A program made the position numbers and the translations under genes. Below, one piece after another: positions 46,884-56,841 of a stretch of DNA of 64,000 nucleotides (the stretch's first letter is position 1; every line of letters begins with the position of its first letter). The DNA lies in contig NZ_JAINWI010000015.1 of assembly GCF_021021435.1 (NCBI RefSeq), positions 1 to 64,000 of the forward strand, written 5' to 3'. This DNA is from Seohaeicola saemankumensis. GTDB taxonomy: Bacteria > Pseudomonadota > Alphaproteobacteria > Rhodobacterales > Rhodobacteraceae. The notes under the pieces are model-generated. The model saw only the letters and a program-made list of their open reading frames with translations, made no database searches and had not been told where the DNA came from.

Positions 46884-49163
46884 ATGTCCGACAGTCAAAA
46901 GGAAACGTTGCGACAGGCGGCGCTGGCCTATCATGAATTTCCCAAGCCCGGAAAGCTGGAAATCCGCGCGACCAAGCCACTTGCCAACGGGCGGGATCTG
47001 GCGCGCGCCTATTCGCCCGGCGTGGCCGAGGCCTGTCTGGAAATCCGCGACAATCCCGCCGATGCCAGCCGCTATACCGCGCGGGGCAATCTGGTGGCCG
47101 TTGTCACAAACGGCACGGCTGTGCTTGGCCTTGGCAATATCGGGCCGCTGGCCTCCAAGCCGGTGATGGAAGGCAAGGCCGTCCTGTTCAAGAAATTTGC
47201 GGGTATCGACTGTTTCGATATCGAGTTGGACGAATCCGATCCGGTCAAGCTGGCCGAGATCGTCTGCGCGCTGGAACCCACCTTCGGCGCCATCAACCTC
47301 GAGGATATCAAAGCGCCCGATTGTTTCATCGTGGAAAAGCTTTGCCGCGAGCGGATGAATATTCCGGTTTTCCATGACGACCAGCACGGTACAGCCATTG
47401 TTGTCGGGGCTGCCGCGACCAATGCGCTGTTCGTGGCAGGCAAGCGGTTCGAGGATATCCGCATTGTCAGCACCGGCGGCGGCGCTGCGGGGATTGCCTG
47501 CCTGAACATGCTGCTCAAACTGGGCGTCAAGCGCGAGAACATCTGGCTCTGCGATATACACGGTCTGGTCTATGAAGGCCGCGAGGTGGATATGAACCCG
47601 CAAAAAGTCGCCTTTGCGCAGGCAACAGACAAGCGGACGCTGGATGATGTGATCGACGGGGCAGACCTGTTCCTCGGCCTTTCAGGTCCGGGTGTTTTGA
47701 AGCCCGCCATGGTGGGCCGCATGGCCAAACGTCCGATCATTTTTGCGCTAGCCAACCCCTCGCCCGAGATTGATCCCTCCGAGGCGCGCGCGGTCGTGCC
47801 CGATGCGATCATCGCGACGGGGCGGTCGGATTATCCCAATCAGGTCAATAACGTGCTGTGTTTCCCATTCATCTTCCGCGGCGCGCTGGATGTCGGCGCG
47901 ACCGAGATCAACGACTCTATGCAGATCGCTTGCATTGACGGGATCGCCGCACTGGCCCGCGCCACCACCAGCGCCGAGGCGGCGGCCGCCTATCAAGGCG
48001 AACAGATGACATTCGGAGCGGATTACCTGATCCCCAAACCCTTCGATCCGCGCCTATCGGGGGTGGTATCCTCGGCTGTCGCGCGCGCCGCGATGGAGAC
48101 AGGCGTGGCCACCCGACCACTTGAAGATCTGGCCGCCTACAAGGCTCGTCTGGATGGATCGGTGTTCAAATCCGCCCTGTTGATGCGTCCCGTCTTCAAC
48201 GCGGCGGCCACAGCCGCCCGCAGCATCGTTTTTGCCGAAGGCGAGGATGAACGCGTATTGCGCGCGGCACAGGCCATTCTTGAGGAAACCACCGAGAAGC
48301 CGATCCTGATCGGACGCCCCGAAGTGATCGAGGCGCGATGCGCCCGCGCAGGTCTTGGCCTGCGGATCGGACAGGACGTGCAGATCGTGAACCCCGAAAA
48401 CGACCCCCGCTACCGCGATTATTGGGGCAGCTATCACCAGATCATGGCGCGGCGCGGTGTGACACCCGATCTGGCCCGCGCGATCATGCGGACCAATACC
48501 ACCGCAATCGGCGCTGTGATGGTGCATCGCGGCGAGGCCGACAGCATGATCTGTGGTACTTTCGGTGAATTCCGCTGGCATCTGAAATATGTCAATCAGG
48601 TGCTGGGCAGTGCCACCCACCGCCCGCACGGGGCCTTGTCATTGATGATCCTCGAAGACGGGCCGCTGTTCATCGCGGATACGCATGTGCGCGCCACACC
48701 GACACCGGACGAACTGGCCGAAGCCGCCATCGGTGCCGCGCGCCACGTACGCCGCTTCGGTCTGGTGCCCAACGTGGCTTTCTGCACTCAATCCCAATTC
48801 GGCAACATGGACACGGATGCCGGCACACGTATGCGCGCGGCCATTGCCCTGCTGGATGCAGCCCCGCGCGATTTCACCTATGAGGGCGAGATGAACGTGG
48901 ACAGCGCGCTTGACCCAGAATTGCGCGCGCGCATTTTTCCCGACAGCCGTATGCAGGGCCCTGCGAACGTGCTGATCTTTGCCCATGCCGATGCAGCATC
49001 GGGTGTGCGCAACATCCTCAAGATGAAAGCCAGCGGGCTTGAGGTCGGACCGATCCTGATGGGCATGGGCAACCGCGCCCATATCGTCAGCCCCTCGATT
49101 ACTCCGCGCGGTCTGCTGAATATGGCCGCAATCGCAGGCACACCCGTCGCGCATTACGGCTGA
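46884..49163 (+). CDS. maeB: NADP-dependent malic enzyme (MaeB type, with phosphotransacetylase-like domain)
   Basis: Decarboxylates malate to pyruvate while reducing NADP+, supplying pyruvate and NADPH during growth on acids. The 759-residue protein has the malic enzyme core at about 10-425: [16 protein letters not shown], the [12 protein letters not shown] region, [20 protein letters not shown] with the metal acids, and [20 protein letters not shown] for nucleotide binding. The C-terminal part from about 430 is a phosphotransacetylase-like domain ([20 protein letters not shown]), regulatory rather than catalytic in MaeB. AGGGAG precedes the ATG. It faces the nucleoside operon across a palindrome and ends in its own terminator. 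Confidence 0.95.
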   Translation: MSDSQKETLRQAALAYHEFPKPGKLEIRATKPLANGRDLARAYSPGVAEACLEIRDNPADASRYTARGNLVAVVTNGTAVLGLGNIGPLASKPVMEGKAVLFKKFAGIDCFDIELDESDPVKLAEIVCALEPTFGAINLEDIKAPDCFIVEKLCRERMNIPVFHDDQHGTAIVVGAAATNALFVAGKRFEDIRIVSTGGGAAGIACLNMLLKLGVKRENIWLCDIHGLVYEGREVDMNPQKVAFAQATDKRTLDDVIDGADLFLGLSGPGVLKPAMVGRMAKRPIIFALANPSPEIDPSEARAVVPDAIIATGRSDYPNQVNNVLCFPFIFRGALDVGATEINDSMQIACIDGIAALARATTSAEAAAAYQGEQMTFGADYLIPKPFDPRLSGVVSSAVARAAMETGVATRPLEDLAAYKARLDGSVFKSALLMRPVFNAAATAARSIVFAEGEDERVLRAAQAILEETTEKPILIGRPEVIEARCARAGLGLRIGQDVQIVNPENDPRYRDYWGSYHQIMARRGVTPDLARAIMRTNTTAIGAVMVHRGEADSMICGTFGEFRWHLKYVNQVLGSATHRPHGALSLMILEDGPLFIADTHVRATPTPDELAEAAIGAARHVRRFGLVPNVAFCTQSQFGNMDTDAGTRMRAAIALLDAAPRDFTYEGEMNVDSALDPELRARIFPDSRMQGPANVLIFAHADAASGVRNILKMKASGLEVGPILMGMGNRAHIVSPSITPRGLLNMAAIAGTPVAHYG

Positions 49164-49182
49164 TCCTTGCTACCCGTCGCAA

Positions 49183-49218
49183 AGGGCGCGCCTTGGTCAC
49201 AGGGCGCGCCCTGCTTTT
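49183..49218 (+). terminator. Rho-independent terminator after maeB
   Basis: AGGGCGCGCC (49183-49192) pairs with GGCGCGCCCT (49203-49212) over a ten-base loop, followed by GCTTTT. It lies 20 bases after the stop. Confidence 0.88.
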
Positions 49219-49278
49219 CATCTTGCCCCAAATACTCCTCACAGGCCGCAACTCGGGAAAGACCGGCCTATGTGCACC

Positions 49279-49290
49279 TTTGCATACAAA
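49279..49290. promoter_or_regulatory. TTTG-CATA-CAAA palindrome upstream of the mesaconyl-CoA genes
   Basis: A 12-bp near-palindrome of the TTGNNNNCAA class lies about 85 bp before the hydratase gene; a TTGACA hexamer follows at 49300-49305, though no well-spaced -10 box is clear. Such sites fit GntR-family repressors. Candidate only. Confidence 0.35.
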
Positions 49291-49373
49291 AATTACGCAT
49301 TGACAAGCACATAGGTAATAATACTTCCCTCATTGAATGTATCCGGCACGATCATTCTGGGAGGGGGTCAGCC

Positions 49374-50213
49374 ATGGACGGCACGACATCGGCAGTAGGG
49401 CGCACAGCGCTCGCCACAGGCGCGATCTCACCACAGCAAGCTGATCTGCTCGGCGCCACCTTGCGACCGCATTGGCAGGCAGGCGCGCTGTCGCAGGGTG
49501 ATGTACTGCCGCAACTCTGGCATTGGGCTGCGTTTCCACCGACCGCCGCGATGGAGGATATCGGCCCTGACGGCCATCCCAAACTGGGCGGCTTTCTACC
49601 CGATCTTGGCTTGGGGCGACGCATGTGGGCTGGCGGCAGCCTGCGTTTCCTTGCCCCTGTGCATGTCGGCGAGACACTGACCCGCCATTCCGAGATCATC
49701 AGCCTTGAGCACAAGCAGGCAGGGCAAACGCCTATGGCGGTCCTGACCCTGCGCCACCGGATCGACACGCCCGCAGGTCCGGCGATCGGGGAAGACCAGA
49801 CCATCGTTTACCTGCCGATCCCCGACCGCTATGCCCCGCCGAAACCCGCTCAAGCGCCGGAGAGCGCCGATTTCGACGAGACTGTCACCATCGACCCTGT
49901 TCGCCTCTTCCGCTACTCGGCCGTGACTTTCAACGGCCACCGCATCCATTATGACCGCAGCTACGCCACGCAGGTCGAGCATTACCCCGCGCTTGTCGTG
50001 CATGGTCCGCTCCAGGCCACTCTTCTGATCGAGGCCGCTGCCCGCCTTGCCGGACGCCCCCCTGTAACCTTCCGGTATCGCGGGGTGCATCCAATGTTCG
50101 ATACGCATCCCTTGCGTCTGATCGGGACCAAGAGCGAGGATGATACCATGATACTCTGCACAGCCGCCTCCGAGGGACATATCGGCACTCAGGCTACGGC
50201 TGGCTGGTCCTGA
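49374..50213 (+). CDS. meh: Mesaconyl-C4-CoA hydratase-like MaoC/FAS1-type dehydratase
   Basis: Hot-dog fold hydratase of 279 residues, probably adding water to mesaconyl-C4-CoA to give citramalyl-CoA. The N-terminal FAS1-like dehydratase half (LPQLWHWAAFPPTAAMEDIG, then MWAGGSLRFLAPV) and the C-terminal MaoC half with FNGHRIHYDRSYA and VVHGPLQATLLIE, which carry the active-site Asp/His pattern, match the Meh family in length and order. ATG at 49374 follows GGGAGGGGG. Its stop overlaps the start of the transferase gene (TGATG), a strong sign they act together. Other MaoC-type dehydratase roles cannot be excluded. Confidence 0.72.
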   Translation: MDGTTSAVGRTALATGAISPQQADLLGATLRPHWQAGALSQGDVLPQLWHWAAFPPTAAMEDIGPDGHPKLGGFLPDLGLGRRMWAGGSLRFLAPVHVGETLTRHSEIISLEHKQAGQTPMAVLTLRHRIDTPAGPAIGEDQTIVYLPIPDRYAPPKPAQAPESADFDETVTIDPVRLFRYSAVTFNGHRIHYDRSYATQVEHYPALVVHGPLQATLLIEAAARLAGRPPVTFRYRGVHPMFDTHPLRLIGTKSEDDTMILCTAASEGHIGTQATAGWS

Positions 50214-51433
50214 TGGCGGGTATCCTCAAGGGTATGCGCGTGGTCGAGGGATCGGCCTTTGTAGCCATTCCGCTGGCGGGCATGACACTGGCGCAGATGG
50301 GCGCAGATGTGATCCGCTTCGACCGGTTGGAGGGCGGGCTGGACGCCCATCGCTGGCCGATTACGGATCAGGGCCGCAGCCTGTTCTGGGCAGGCATGAA
50401 CAAGGGTAAACGCTCGGTCGCGGTCGATATGAAATCACCGCGCGGGCGGGAACTCGTGACGCAGATCATCACCGCACCGGGGGAAGATGCAGGCCTCTTC
50501 CTGACCAATCTGCGCGTGCGCGGCTGGATGGATCACCCGACCCTCAGCGAGTTCCGCCGCGATCTGGTCATGGTCACCCTGTCGGGCGACCGGCAGGGGC
50601 GGCCTGCAGTAGATTACACCGTGAATCCCGCGCTTGGTTTTCCCGATGCCACCGGCCCCACAGGCAGCAGCGATCCGGTCGCGCATGTCTTGCCTGCTTG
50701 GGATTGCATTGCAGGTAATCTGGCAGTCTCGGCCCTGCTGGCGGCGGAACGGCACAGATTGAAAACCGGCGCGGGGCAGGATGTTGACTTGTCTCTCAAG
50801 GATGTTGCCGCCGCGATGCTGGGCCATCTGGGGATCATCGGCGAGGTCGTGGTGAACGGTGTGGACCGACCCAAGAGCGGCAACGCGCTATATGGCGCCT
50901 ACGGGCAGGATTTCATCTGTGCCGACGGGCGACGGATTATGGTCATCGGTCTGACAGACCGGCAATGGCGCGGCTTGGTCAAGGTAACGGGCAGCGCCGG
51001 TGCGATCGAAGGGATCTCCCGCCAGACAGGGTTGAACCTCTCCCGCGAAGCCGCCCGTTGGGAGGCCCGCGCGTTGATCACCGAAGCCCTGATGCCGTGG
51101 TTCGCCGCCCGCACCCTTGCCGACATTGCCCCCCTGTTTGAAGCCGAAGGCCTGACATGGTCCGAATTCCGCAGCTTTGCCCGCGCCGTGCGCGAAGACC
51201 CCGATCTGCAACCGGGACAGAACCCGATGTTCGCCGATGTCAACCAACCGGGCATTGGCCGTTACCCAGTGCCAGCCTCGCCGCTGACGTTCTCGGCTGC
51301 CGCCACGCCGGAACCTGCTCCGGCACCGATACTTGGCGCGCATACCGAGGAGGTGCTGGCGGATGTCGCAGGGCTTGCTTCGGGCGAGATTGCGCAGCTT
51401 TTCGATCAGGGGATCGTGGCAGGTCCGCGCTAA
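50213..51433 (+). CDS. mct: CaiB/BaiF CoA-transferase, mesaconyl-CoA C1-C4 transferase-like
   Basis: Class III CoA-transferase of 406 residues, the length of 2-methylfumaryl-CoA isomerase (Mct), which moves CoA from C1 to C4 of mesaconate. MRVVEGSAFVAIPLAGMTLA replaces the usual family start, FDRLEGGLDAHRWPI and NKGKRSVAVDMKSPRGRELV follow, and GQDVDLSLKDVAAAMLGHL carries the region around the catalytic aspartate. It overlaps the hydratase gene by one base and is followed by propionyl-CoA synthetase. With the hydratase this would convert mesaconyl-C1-CoA toward citramalyl-CoA. A citramalyl-CoA lyase is not in the window. Confidence 0.78.
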   Translation: MAGILKGMRVVEGSAFVAIPLAGMTLAQMGADVIRFDRLEGGLDAHRWPITDQGRSLFWAGMNKGKRSVAVDMKSPRGRELVTQIITAPGEDAGLFLTNLRVRGWMDHPTLSEFRRDLVMVTLSGDRQGRPAVDYTVNPALGFPDATGPTGSSDPVAHVLPAWDCIAGNLAVSALLAAERHRLKTGAGQDVDLSLKDVAAAMLGHLGIIGEVVVNGVDRPKSGNALYGAYGQDFICADGRRIMVIGLTDRQWRGLVKVTGSAGAIEGISRQTGLNLSREAARWEARALITEALMPWFAARTLADIAPLFEAEGLTWSEFRSFARAVREDPDLQPGQNPMFADVNQPGIGRYPVPASPLTFSAAATPEPAPAPILGAHTEEVLADVAGLASGEIAQLFDQGIVAGPR

Positions 51434-51557
51434 CAGGGTCTGTTAGCGCGAAACGTGACCATAGCGCGCAGGCGACTGACCTCTCGGGCCAGACAAGCCC
51501 CTTGCGCGGAGGGCCTGACCTTGGGTAAGCCGTGGCAATCGCCGGAGGAGGAATGCA

Positions 51558-53447
51558 ATGGCATACAAAGACGTCTATGCGGGCTGGCAAGCCAACCCTG
51601 AAGGGTTCTGGATGGAACAGGCCAAAGCGATTGACTGGGACAAGCCGCCCTCACGCGCGCTGTTTGCGGACAAGGCACCGCTTTACGAGTGGTTCAAGGA
51701 CGCACAGGTCAACACCTGCTGGAACGCGGTAGACAGGCACGTTGCCGCGGGGCATGGCGACCGTCTGGCTATCATCCATGACAGCCCCGTCACCGGCACA
51801 GTGCACAAGATCACCTTTGCCGAGTTGCAGACCCGTATCGCCAGTCTTGCGGGTGCGCTGCGCGCCAAGGGTATCGAGAAAGGCGACCGCGTTGTCATCT
51901 ATATGCCGATGGTTCCCGAAGCCCTTGAGGCGATGCTGGCCTGCGCCCGTCTGGGCGCGATCCATTCGGTCGTTTTCGGCGGATTCGCGGCGCATGAGTT
52001 GGCGGTCAGGATCGACGATTTCACCCCCAAGGCCATCATCGCCGGTTCCTGCGGAATCGAGCCGGGCCGCGTGGTGCATTACAAACCGCTGGTGGACAGC
52101 GCCATCGACCAGGCGGCGCACAAGCCAGATTTCTGCGTGATCTTCCAGCGCGAGCAGGAAGTGGCGCAACTGACTCCGGGCCGCGATTTCGACTGGCACG
52201 GCTTCCAACATGGCGTGGAGCCCGCCGAATGCGTGCCGGTAGCGGGCGACCATCCGGCCTATGTGCTTTACACATCCGGCACCACCGGCCAGCCCAAGGG
52301 CGTGATCCGGCCCACGGCGGGCCATCTGGTCGCACTCAACTGGACGATGAAGAACATTTATAACGTCGATCCCGGCGATGTGTTCTGGGCTGCATCGGAT
52401 GTGGGCTGGGTCGTGGGGCACAGCTATATCTGTTACGCGCCGCTGATCCATGGCAACACCACCGTGGTGTTCGAGGGCAAGCCCGTCGGCACGCCGGATG
52501 CGGGCACCTTCTGGCGTGTGATCTCGGAGCATAACGTGCGCTCCTTCTTCACCGCCCCGACTGCCTTCCGCGCGATCAAGCGCGAGGACCCCAAGGGCGA
52601 GTACCGCGCCAAATACGACCTGACCTGCCTGCGCGCGCTTTATCTGGCGGGTGAACGGGCGGACCCCGACACGATCATCTGGGCGCAAGACTTGCTCAAG
52701 GTGCCGGTTATCGACCATTGGTGGCAGACCGAAACCGGCTGGCCGATCGCCGCGAACCCGATGGGCCTCGATCCGCTGCCGGTCAAGATCGGCTCGCCTT
52801 CCGTCGCCATGCCCGGTTGGGATGTGCAGATCCTCGACGAGGCAGGCCATCCGATGCCTGCGGGTGAATTGGGTGCCATCGCGGTGAAACTGCCGCTGCC
52901 ACCCGGCACGCTGCCGACGCTCTGGAATGCCGAAGATCGCTACCGCAAGTCCTATCTGTCGCATTTCCCCGGCTACTATGAAACCGGAGACGCGGGCATG
53001 ATCGACGACGATGGCTATCTTTATATCATGGCGCGCACGGATGACGTGATCAACGTGGCAGGTCACCGCCTGTCCACAGGTGCCATGGAAGAGATCCTTG
53101 CCGGTCACCCCGATGTGGCGGAATGCGCCGTGATCGGTGTCACGGACGAGTTGAAGGGCCAGTTGCCGATGGGCTTTTTGTGTCTGACCAAAGGCGTGAA
53201 CCGGCCCCATGCCGATATCGTCAAGGAATGCGTGGCCCGTGTGCGCGACCAGATCGGTCCCGTGGCCGCCTTCAAACTGGCCGTTGTGGTGGACCGCCTG
53301 CCCAAGACACGTTCGGGCAAGATCCTGCGCGCCACGATGGTCAAACTGGCCGATAGCGAAGCGTTCAAAATGCCCGCCACGATTGACGATCCCGCCATTC
53401 TGGACGAGATCAAGGCCGCCCTGCAAACGCTCGGCTATGCGAAGTAA
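51558..53447 (+). CDS. prpE: Propionyl-CoA synthetase
   Basis: Adenylate-forming ligase of 629 residues activating propionate. It has the PrpE start (AYKDVYAGWQANPEGFWMEQ), the nucleotide loop YVLYTSGTTGQPKGVIRPTA, the DVGWVVGHSYICYAPLIHG block of acetyl/propionyl-CoA synthetases, WWQTETGWPIA, and RLPKTRSGKILRATM with the catalytic, often acetylated, lysine. GGAGGAGG precedes the ATG. It is 124 bases after the transferase gene on the same strand. Context suggests propionate use through methylmalonyl- or mesaconyl-type steps. Some acetate activity is possible. Confidence 0.93.
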   Translation: MAYKDVYAGWQANPEGFWMEQAKAIDWDKPPSRALFADKAPLYEWFKDAQVNTCWNAVDRHVAAGHGDRLAIIHDSPVTGTVHKITFAELQTRIASLAGALRAKGIEKGDRVVIYMPMVPEALEAMLACARLGAIHSVVFGGFAAHELAVRIDDFTPKAIIAGSCGIEPGRVVHYKPLVDSAIDQAAHKPDFCVIFQREQEVAQLTPGRDFDWHGFQHGVEPAECVPVAGDHPAYVLYTSGTTGQPKGVIRPTAGHLVALNWTMKNIYNVDPGDVFWAASDVGWVVGHSYICYAPLIHGNTTVVFEGKPVGTPDAGTFWRVISEHNVRSFFTAPTAFRAIKREDPKGEYRAKYDLTCLRALYLAGERADPDTIIWAQDLLKVPVIDHWWQTETGWPIAANPMGLDPLPVKIGSPSVAMPGWDVQILDEAGHPMPAGELGAIAVKLPLPPGTLPTLWNAEDRYRKSYLSHFPGYYETGDAGMIDDDGYLYIMARTDDVINVAGHRLSTGAMEEILAGHPDVAECAVIGVTDELKGQLPMGFLCLTKGVNRPHADIVKECVARVRDQIGPVAAFKLAVVVDRLPKTRSGKILRATMVKLADSEAFKMPATIDDPAILDEIKAALQTLGYAK

Positions 53448-53453
53448 AGCGAA

Positions 53454-53490
53454 CAGCCCCGATGCGACTGCACCGGGGCTGCTTCTTCTT
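53454..53490 (+). terminator. Terminator after prpE
   Basis: CAGCCCCG (53454-53461) pairs with CGGGGCTG (53474-53481) across a 12-base loop and is followed by CTTCTTCTT. It starts within ten bases of the stop. Confidence 0.75.
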
Positions 53491-53567
53491 GCCTGAAATA
53501 TCCAGATCGCTTCATTGCCCCTCGCGCCGCCGTTGCACAGTTGTCGCCAAGGCCCCATATTCTGTGG

Positions 53568-54113
53568 ATGAAGAAAAACCTCATCGCAGTTGCCTGCCTT
53601 GCCCTGACCTTTCCTTTTTCTGCGGGGGCCGAGATGCCTGTCCAGACTCGCCTGACCCCTGATGCAGACTGGACCTATGTGTCGGATCAGGTCATGGGCG
53701 GTCAATCCCAGGGCGGCGCGCGCATCGAGACCATGGGCGGCCTTCCGGTGCTGCGCCTGACAGGTGATGTCAGCACCGCCAATCGCGGCGGGTTCATCCA
53801 GTCGCGGATCACGCTGCAAAATCCGCCGCCTCAAGGTGCGACCGGTGTCGCCCTCAAGGTGCGGGGCAATGGCGAGGACTATTTTGTCCACCTCAGAACC
53901 TCGGGGACGGTTCTGCCGTGGCAGTATTATCAAGCCCCTTTCCCAACCACCGCAGACTGGGCCGAGGTGCAAATTCCCTTCTCGGCCTTTGCGCCTTCCG
54001 GCGCATTGCTGCGCGATGCGATCAAAGCTGACAGTATTCGCAGCCTTGGAATCGTCGCCTACGGGCGTGATCACCACGCCGATATCTCGATCATGTGGGC
54101 AGGGTTCTACTAG
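53568..54113 (+). CDS. Exported CIA30-family protein
   Basis: Protein of 181 residues in the complex I intermediate-associated protein 30 family. The signal peptide MKKNLIAVACLALTFPF followed by SAGAEMP suggests export. The domain begins at WTYVSDQVMGGQSQGGARIE and continues through GVALKVRGNGEDYFVHLR, PWQYYQAPFPTTADWAEVQI and SLGIVAYGRDHHADISI, a galactose-binding-like beta fold. The mitochondrial relative helps assemble complex I. Bacterial exported copies have no proven role. The start MKK at 53568 is favoured over TTG at 53541. It converges with nadK. Confidence 0.82.
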   Translation: MKKNLIAVACLALTFPFSAGAEMPVQTRLTPDADWTYVSDQVMGGQSQGGARIETMGGLPVLRLTGDVSTANRGGFIQSRITLQNPPPQGATGVALKVRGNGEDYFVHLRTSGTVLPWQYYQAPFPTTADWAEVQIPFSAFAPSGALLRDAIKADSIRSLGIVAYGRDHHADISIMWAGFY

Positions 54114-54131
54114 GCCGAGGGCCCGGTCGGA

Positions 54132-54893
54132 TCAGACGAACTGTTCCTGAATCAGCCGTTCTTCCAACCCATGACCGGGATCGAACAGGATACGGTGTTC
54201 GATTTCAGGCGCGCTGCGGATCTCGACGGTCACCACATCACGCACGGAACGGGAATCCGCATCCGCCATCACTGGGCGTTTTGAAGCCTCCTCGACGTCG
54301 ATGCGCACCAGCGCTGTTTTGGGCAAAAGCGCCCCGCGCCACCGCCTTGGCCGGAAAGGTGCAATCGCCGTCAGCGCCAGCACATCCGACCGGATCGGCA
54401 GGATCGGGCCATGGGCGCTGTAGTTATAGGCTGTGGACCCAGCGGGCGTGGAAACCAGCGCACCATCGCATACCAGTTCCTCCATCCGCAAACGCCCGTC
54501 CACTGTGATCCGCAACTTCGCCGCTTGCGGGCCTTGCCGCAGAAGCGAAACTTCGTTGATCGCCAGCGCCTCGTGCACGATGCCATCGGCGCAGGTAGCG
54601 CGCATGGCCAGCGGGTTCAGCACCGCTTCCTCGGCGGCGCCCAGACGCTCCATCAGGTCGTCCTCGTGATAGGTGTTCATCAGAAAGCCGACCGTTCCGC
54701 GATTCATCCCGTAGACCGGTGCATCCAACGATTGGGTGCGGTGCAGCGTCGCCAGCATGAAGCCGTCCCCGCCCAGTGCGACGATCACATCGGCCTGATC
54801 CTCGGGCACCCCGCCATAATGCGCATTCAGCCGCGTCAGAGCCTCTTGCGCGCTGGGAACCGAACTGGCGCAAAAGGCTATCTTGAGGGTCAT
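54132..54893 (-). CDS. nadK: NAD kinase
   Basis: Makes NADP+ from NAD+ and ATP; 253 residues. The ATP/NAD motif [20 protein letters not shown] includes the GGDG loop, [11 protein letters not shown] follows, and the second conserved block is [28 protein letters not shown] at 54893 is chosen; an upstream in-frame start at 54944 is unsupported. It stands alone, convergent with the CIA30 gene and divergent from glyA. Confidence 0.95.
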   Translation of the reverse strand: MTLKIAFCASSVPSAQEALTRLNAHYGGVPEDQADVIVALGGDGFMLATLHRTQSLDAPVYGMNRGTVGFLMNTYHEDDLMERLGAAEEAVLNPLAMRATCADGIVHEALAINEVSLLRQGPQAAKLRITVDGRLRMEELVCDGALVSTPAGSTAYNYSAHGPILPIRSDVLALTAIAPFRPRRWRGALLPKTALVRIDVEEASKRPVMADADSRSVRDVVTVEIRSAPEIEHRILFDPGHGLEERLIQEQFV

Positions 54894-55078
54894 CGGGGGT
54901 TTGTCCTGTTTCCAAAGCGCGTCATCGCGCGCCGATGGAAGCACAAACTTCCCCCCTGCGCCACCCCTGCCACCAACAGCGCCGCATGCACCCCTGCCTG
55001 CGTCGCTTTCAGCCCTTCCCCCCTTGGGTGGATTGCACTAGGACACAGGGTAACGCTGACCCCATAACGGAGCCTGAT

Positions 55079-56362
55079 ATGTCCGATACCGGTTTTTTCA
55101 CCGAAGCACTGTCTTCGCGCGATCCCGAGCTGTTCAAATCCATCACAGATGAATTGGGCCGCCAACGGCACGAGATCGAACTGATCGCGTCCGAGAATTT
55201 TGTCAGCCGCGCCGTAATGGAAACGCAAGGCTCGGTGATGACCAACAAATACGCCGAAGGCTATCCCGGACGGCGCTACTATGGCGGTTGCCAGTTCGTC
55301 GATGTGGCCGAGAATCTGGCGATTGAACGGGCCTGCCAATTGTTTGGTTGCAGCTTTGCCAATGTGCAGCCCAATTCCGGTTCGCAGGCCAACCAGGCCG
55401 TCTTCACCGCGCTCCTGCAGCCCGGCGACACCATCCTTGGCATGAGCCTTGATGCAGGCGGTCACCTGACCCACGGTGCCAAGCCCAACCAGTCGGGGAA
55501 GTGGTTCAACGCGATCCAGTATGGCGTGCGCCAACAGGATCTGGAAATCGACTATGTCCAGATCGCCGAACTGGCTGCCGAGCATAAGCCCAAGATGATT
55601 ATTGCGGGCGGTTCGGCCATTCCGCGCATCATTGATTTCGCCAAGATGCGCGAGATCGCGGATAGCGTCGGTGCGTATCTTCTGGCCGATGTGGCCCATT
55701 TCGCCGGTCTGATCGCAGCGGGGCATTACCCGTCGCCCTTCCCGCATGCGCATGTTGCGACCACGACAACGCATAAAACCCTGCGCGGCCCGCGTGGCGG
55801 TATGATCCTGACAAATGACGAGAATTTGTCGAAAAAGATCAACTCGGCCATTTTCCCCGGTATTCAGGGTGGGCCGCTGATGCATGTCATCGCGGCCAAG
55901 GCTGTCGCCTTTGGCGAGGCACTGCGCCCCGGTTTCAAGGACTATCAGGCGCAGGTAATCCGCAACGCGCAGGCGATGGCGGACGAGTTGATGAAGGGCG
56001 GTCTGGATATCGTGACAGGCGGCACGGATTGCCACCTGATGCTGGTCGACCTGCGCCCCAAAGGTGTCAAAGGGAATGCCACCGAAAAAGCGCTTGGGCG
56101 CGCGCATATCACCTGCAACAAGAACGGCATTCCGTTCGATACCGAAAAACCGACGATCACCAGTGGTGTGCGTCTGGGTACGCCCGCAGGCACGACACGG
56201 GGCTTTGGCGAGGATGAATTCCGCCAAATCGCGCGCTGGATCGTGCAGGTCGTGGATGGTCTGGCCGCCCATGGCGAAGATGGCAATGCAGAGGTGGAGG
56301 ACAAGGTCCGCGCCGAGGTCGAGGCGCTGTGCGCGCGGTTCCCGATCTATCCCGGTCTGTAA
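55079..56362 (+). CDS. glyA: Serine hydroxymethyltransferase
   Basis: PLP enzyme of 427 residues interconverting serine and glycine with tetrahydrofolate. [20 protein letters not shown] at about 34-53 is the usual start block, [15 protein letters not shown] follows, and [20 protein letters not shown] carries the PLP lysine. [20 protein letters not shown] is present. ATG at 55079 is chosen by family length; the frame is open upstream into nadK's promoter region but shows no homology. A terminator follows. Confidence 0.96.
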   Translation: MSDTGFFTEALSSRDPELFKSITDELGRQRHEIELIASENFVSRAVMETQGSVMTNKYAEGYPGRRYYGGCQFVDVAENLAIERACQLFGCSFANVQPNSGSQANQAVFTALLQPGDTILGMSLDAGGHLTHGAKPNQSGKWFNAIQYGVRQQDLEIDYVQIAELAAEHKPKMIIAGGSAIPRIIDFAKMREIADSVGAYLLADVAHFAGLIAAGHYPSPFPHAHVATTTTHKTLRGPRGGMILTNDENLSKKINSAIFPGIQGGPLMHVIAAKAVAFGEALRPGFKDYQAQVIRNAQAMADELMKGGLDIVTGGTDCHLMLVDLRPKGVKGNATEKALGRAHITCNKNGIPFDTEKPTITSGVRLGTPAGTTRGFGEDEFRQIARWIVQVVDGLAAHGEDGNAEVEDKVRAEVEALCARFPIYPGL

Positions 56363-56387
56363 TCCGTCAGCCTTGCACGCAGGTTTC

Positions 56388-56416
56388 AAACGCCGTCTCG
56401 AAAGGGGCGGCGTTTT
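56388..56416 (+). terminator. Terminator after glyA
   Basis: AAACGCCG (56388-56395) pairs with CGGCGTTT (56408-56415) followed by TTCC. It lies 25 bases after the glyA stop and six bases before the end of the minus-strand gene at 56422. Confidence 0.75.
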
Positions 56417-56421
56417 CCGTT

Positions 56422-56793
56422 TCAGATCAGGCCTTGCCAGCGCAAGCCTGCAAACGCGAGAGCGGCAAACAACAAAAGATTGAAGGCCAGACCGCCCAAC
56501 ACACCCAGAACCGCCCCGCGGCGGCGATCGGCGGGGTCGATCTGCAGCAGATGCCTGCGCACCTCTGCAAAGGCGCGTTCCAGCTTGTCCGGATCGACAC
56601 GCCGCGCCAGTTTCGGGTTTGCGGCCAGCATTTCGGCCTCGGTGATGACGCGGGCCTGTTCACGGATGCGCGCCGGCAAACGCCGCCCGGCGCGGCGTAG
56701 ACGTTGCTCCAGCGAGCCGCGCGACAGGGATAGCTTATCCGCAAAAAGGGTGCAGATTGCCTGAGACTTTTCTGAAACCTCGTCCTGAGTCAC
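56422..56793 (-). CDS. Small protein with C-terminal membrane segment, function unknown
   Basis: Protein of 123 residues starting at GTG 56793. The first 90 residues are charged and helical (LSLSRGSLEQRLRRAGRRLP, then ITEAEMLAANPKLARRVDPD). A single hydrophobic helix at about 95-117 (GVLGGLAFNLLLFAALAFAG) would anchor it with the N-terminus in the cytoplasm. I do not recognise the family. It is a conserved-looking gene 48 bases downstream of the flavin monooxygenase on the same strand, so it may be co-transcribed with it. Confidence 0.65.
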   Translation of the reverse strand: MTQDEVSEKSQAICTLFADKLSLSRGSLEQRLRRAGRRLPARIREQARVITEAEMLAANPKLARRVDPDKLERAFAEVRRHLLQIDPADRRRGAVLGVLGGLAFNLLLFAALAFAGLRWQGLI

Positions 56794-56841
56794 GGTGTCG
56801 GCTCCGCCAGAAGATCATCGACTTTCACTGGCACAACAGCC

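Noticed and set aside
51651-54077. A very long open frame on the minus strand across prpE and the CIA30 gene
   Set aside because: It is the antisense shadow of high-G+C coding sequence, with no recognisable domain; both genes on the plus strand have clear family motifs.
54894-55078. A glycine riboswitch upstream of glyA
   Set aside because: The paired aptamer cores of glycine riboswitches are not present, and the region is short.
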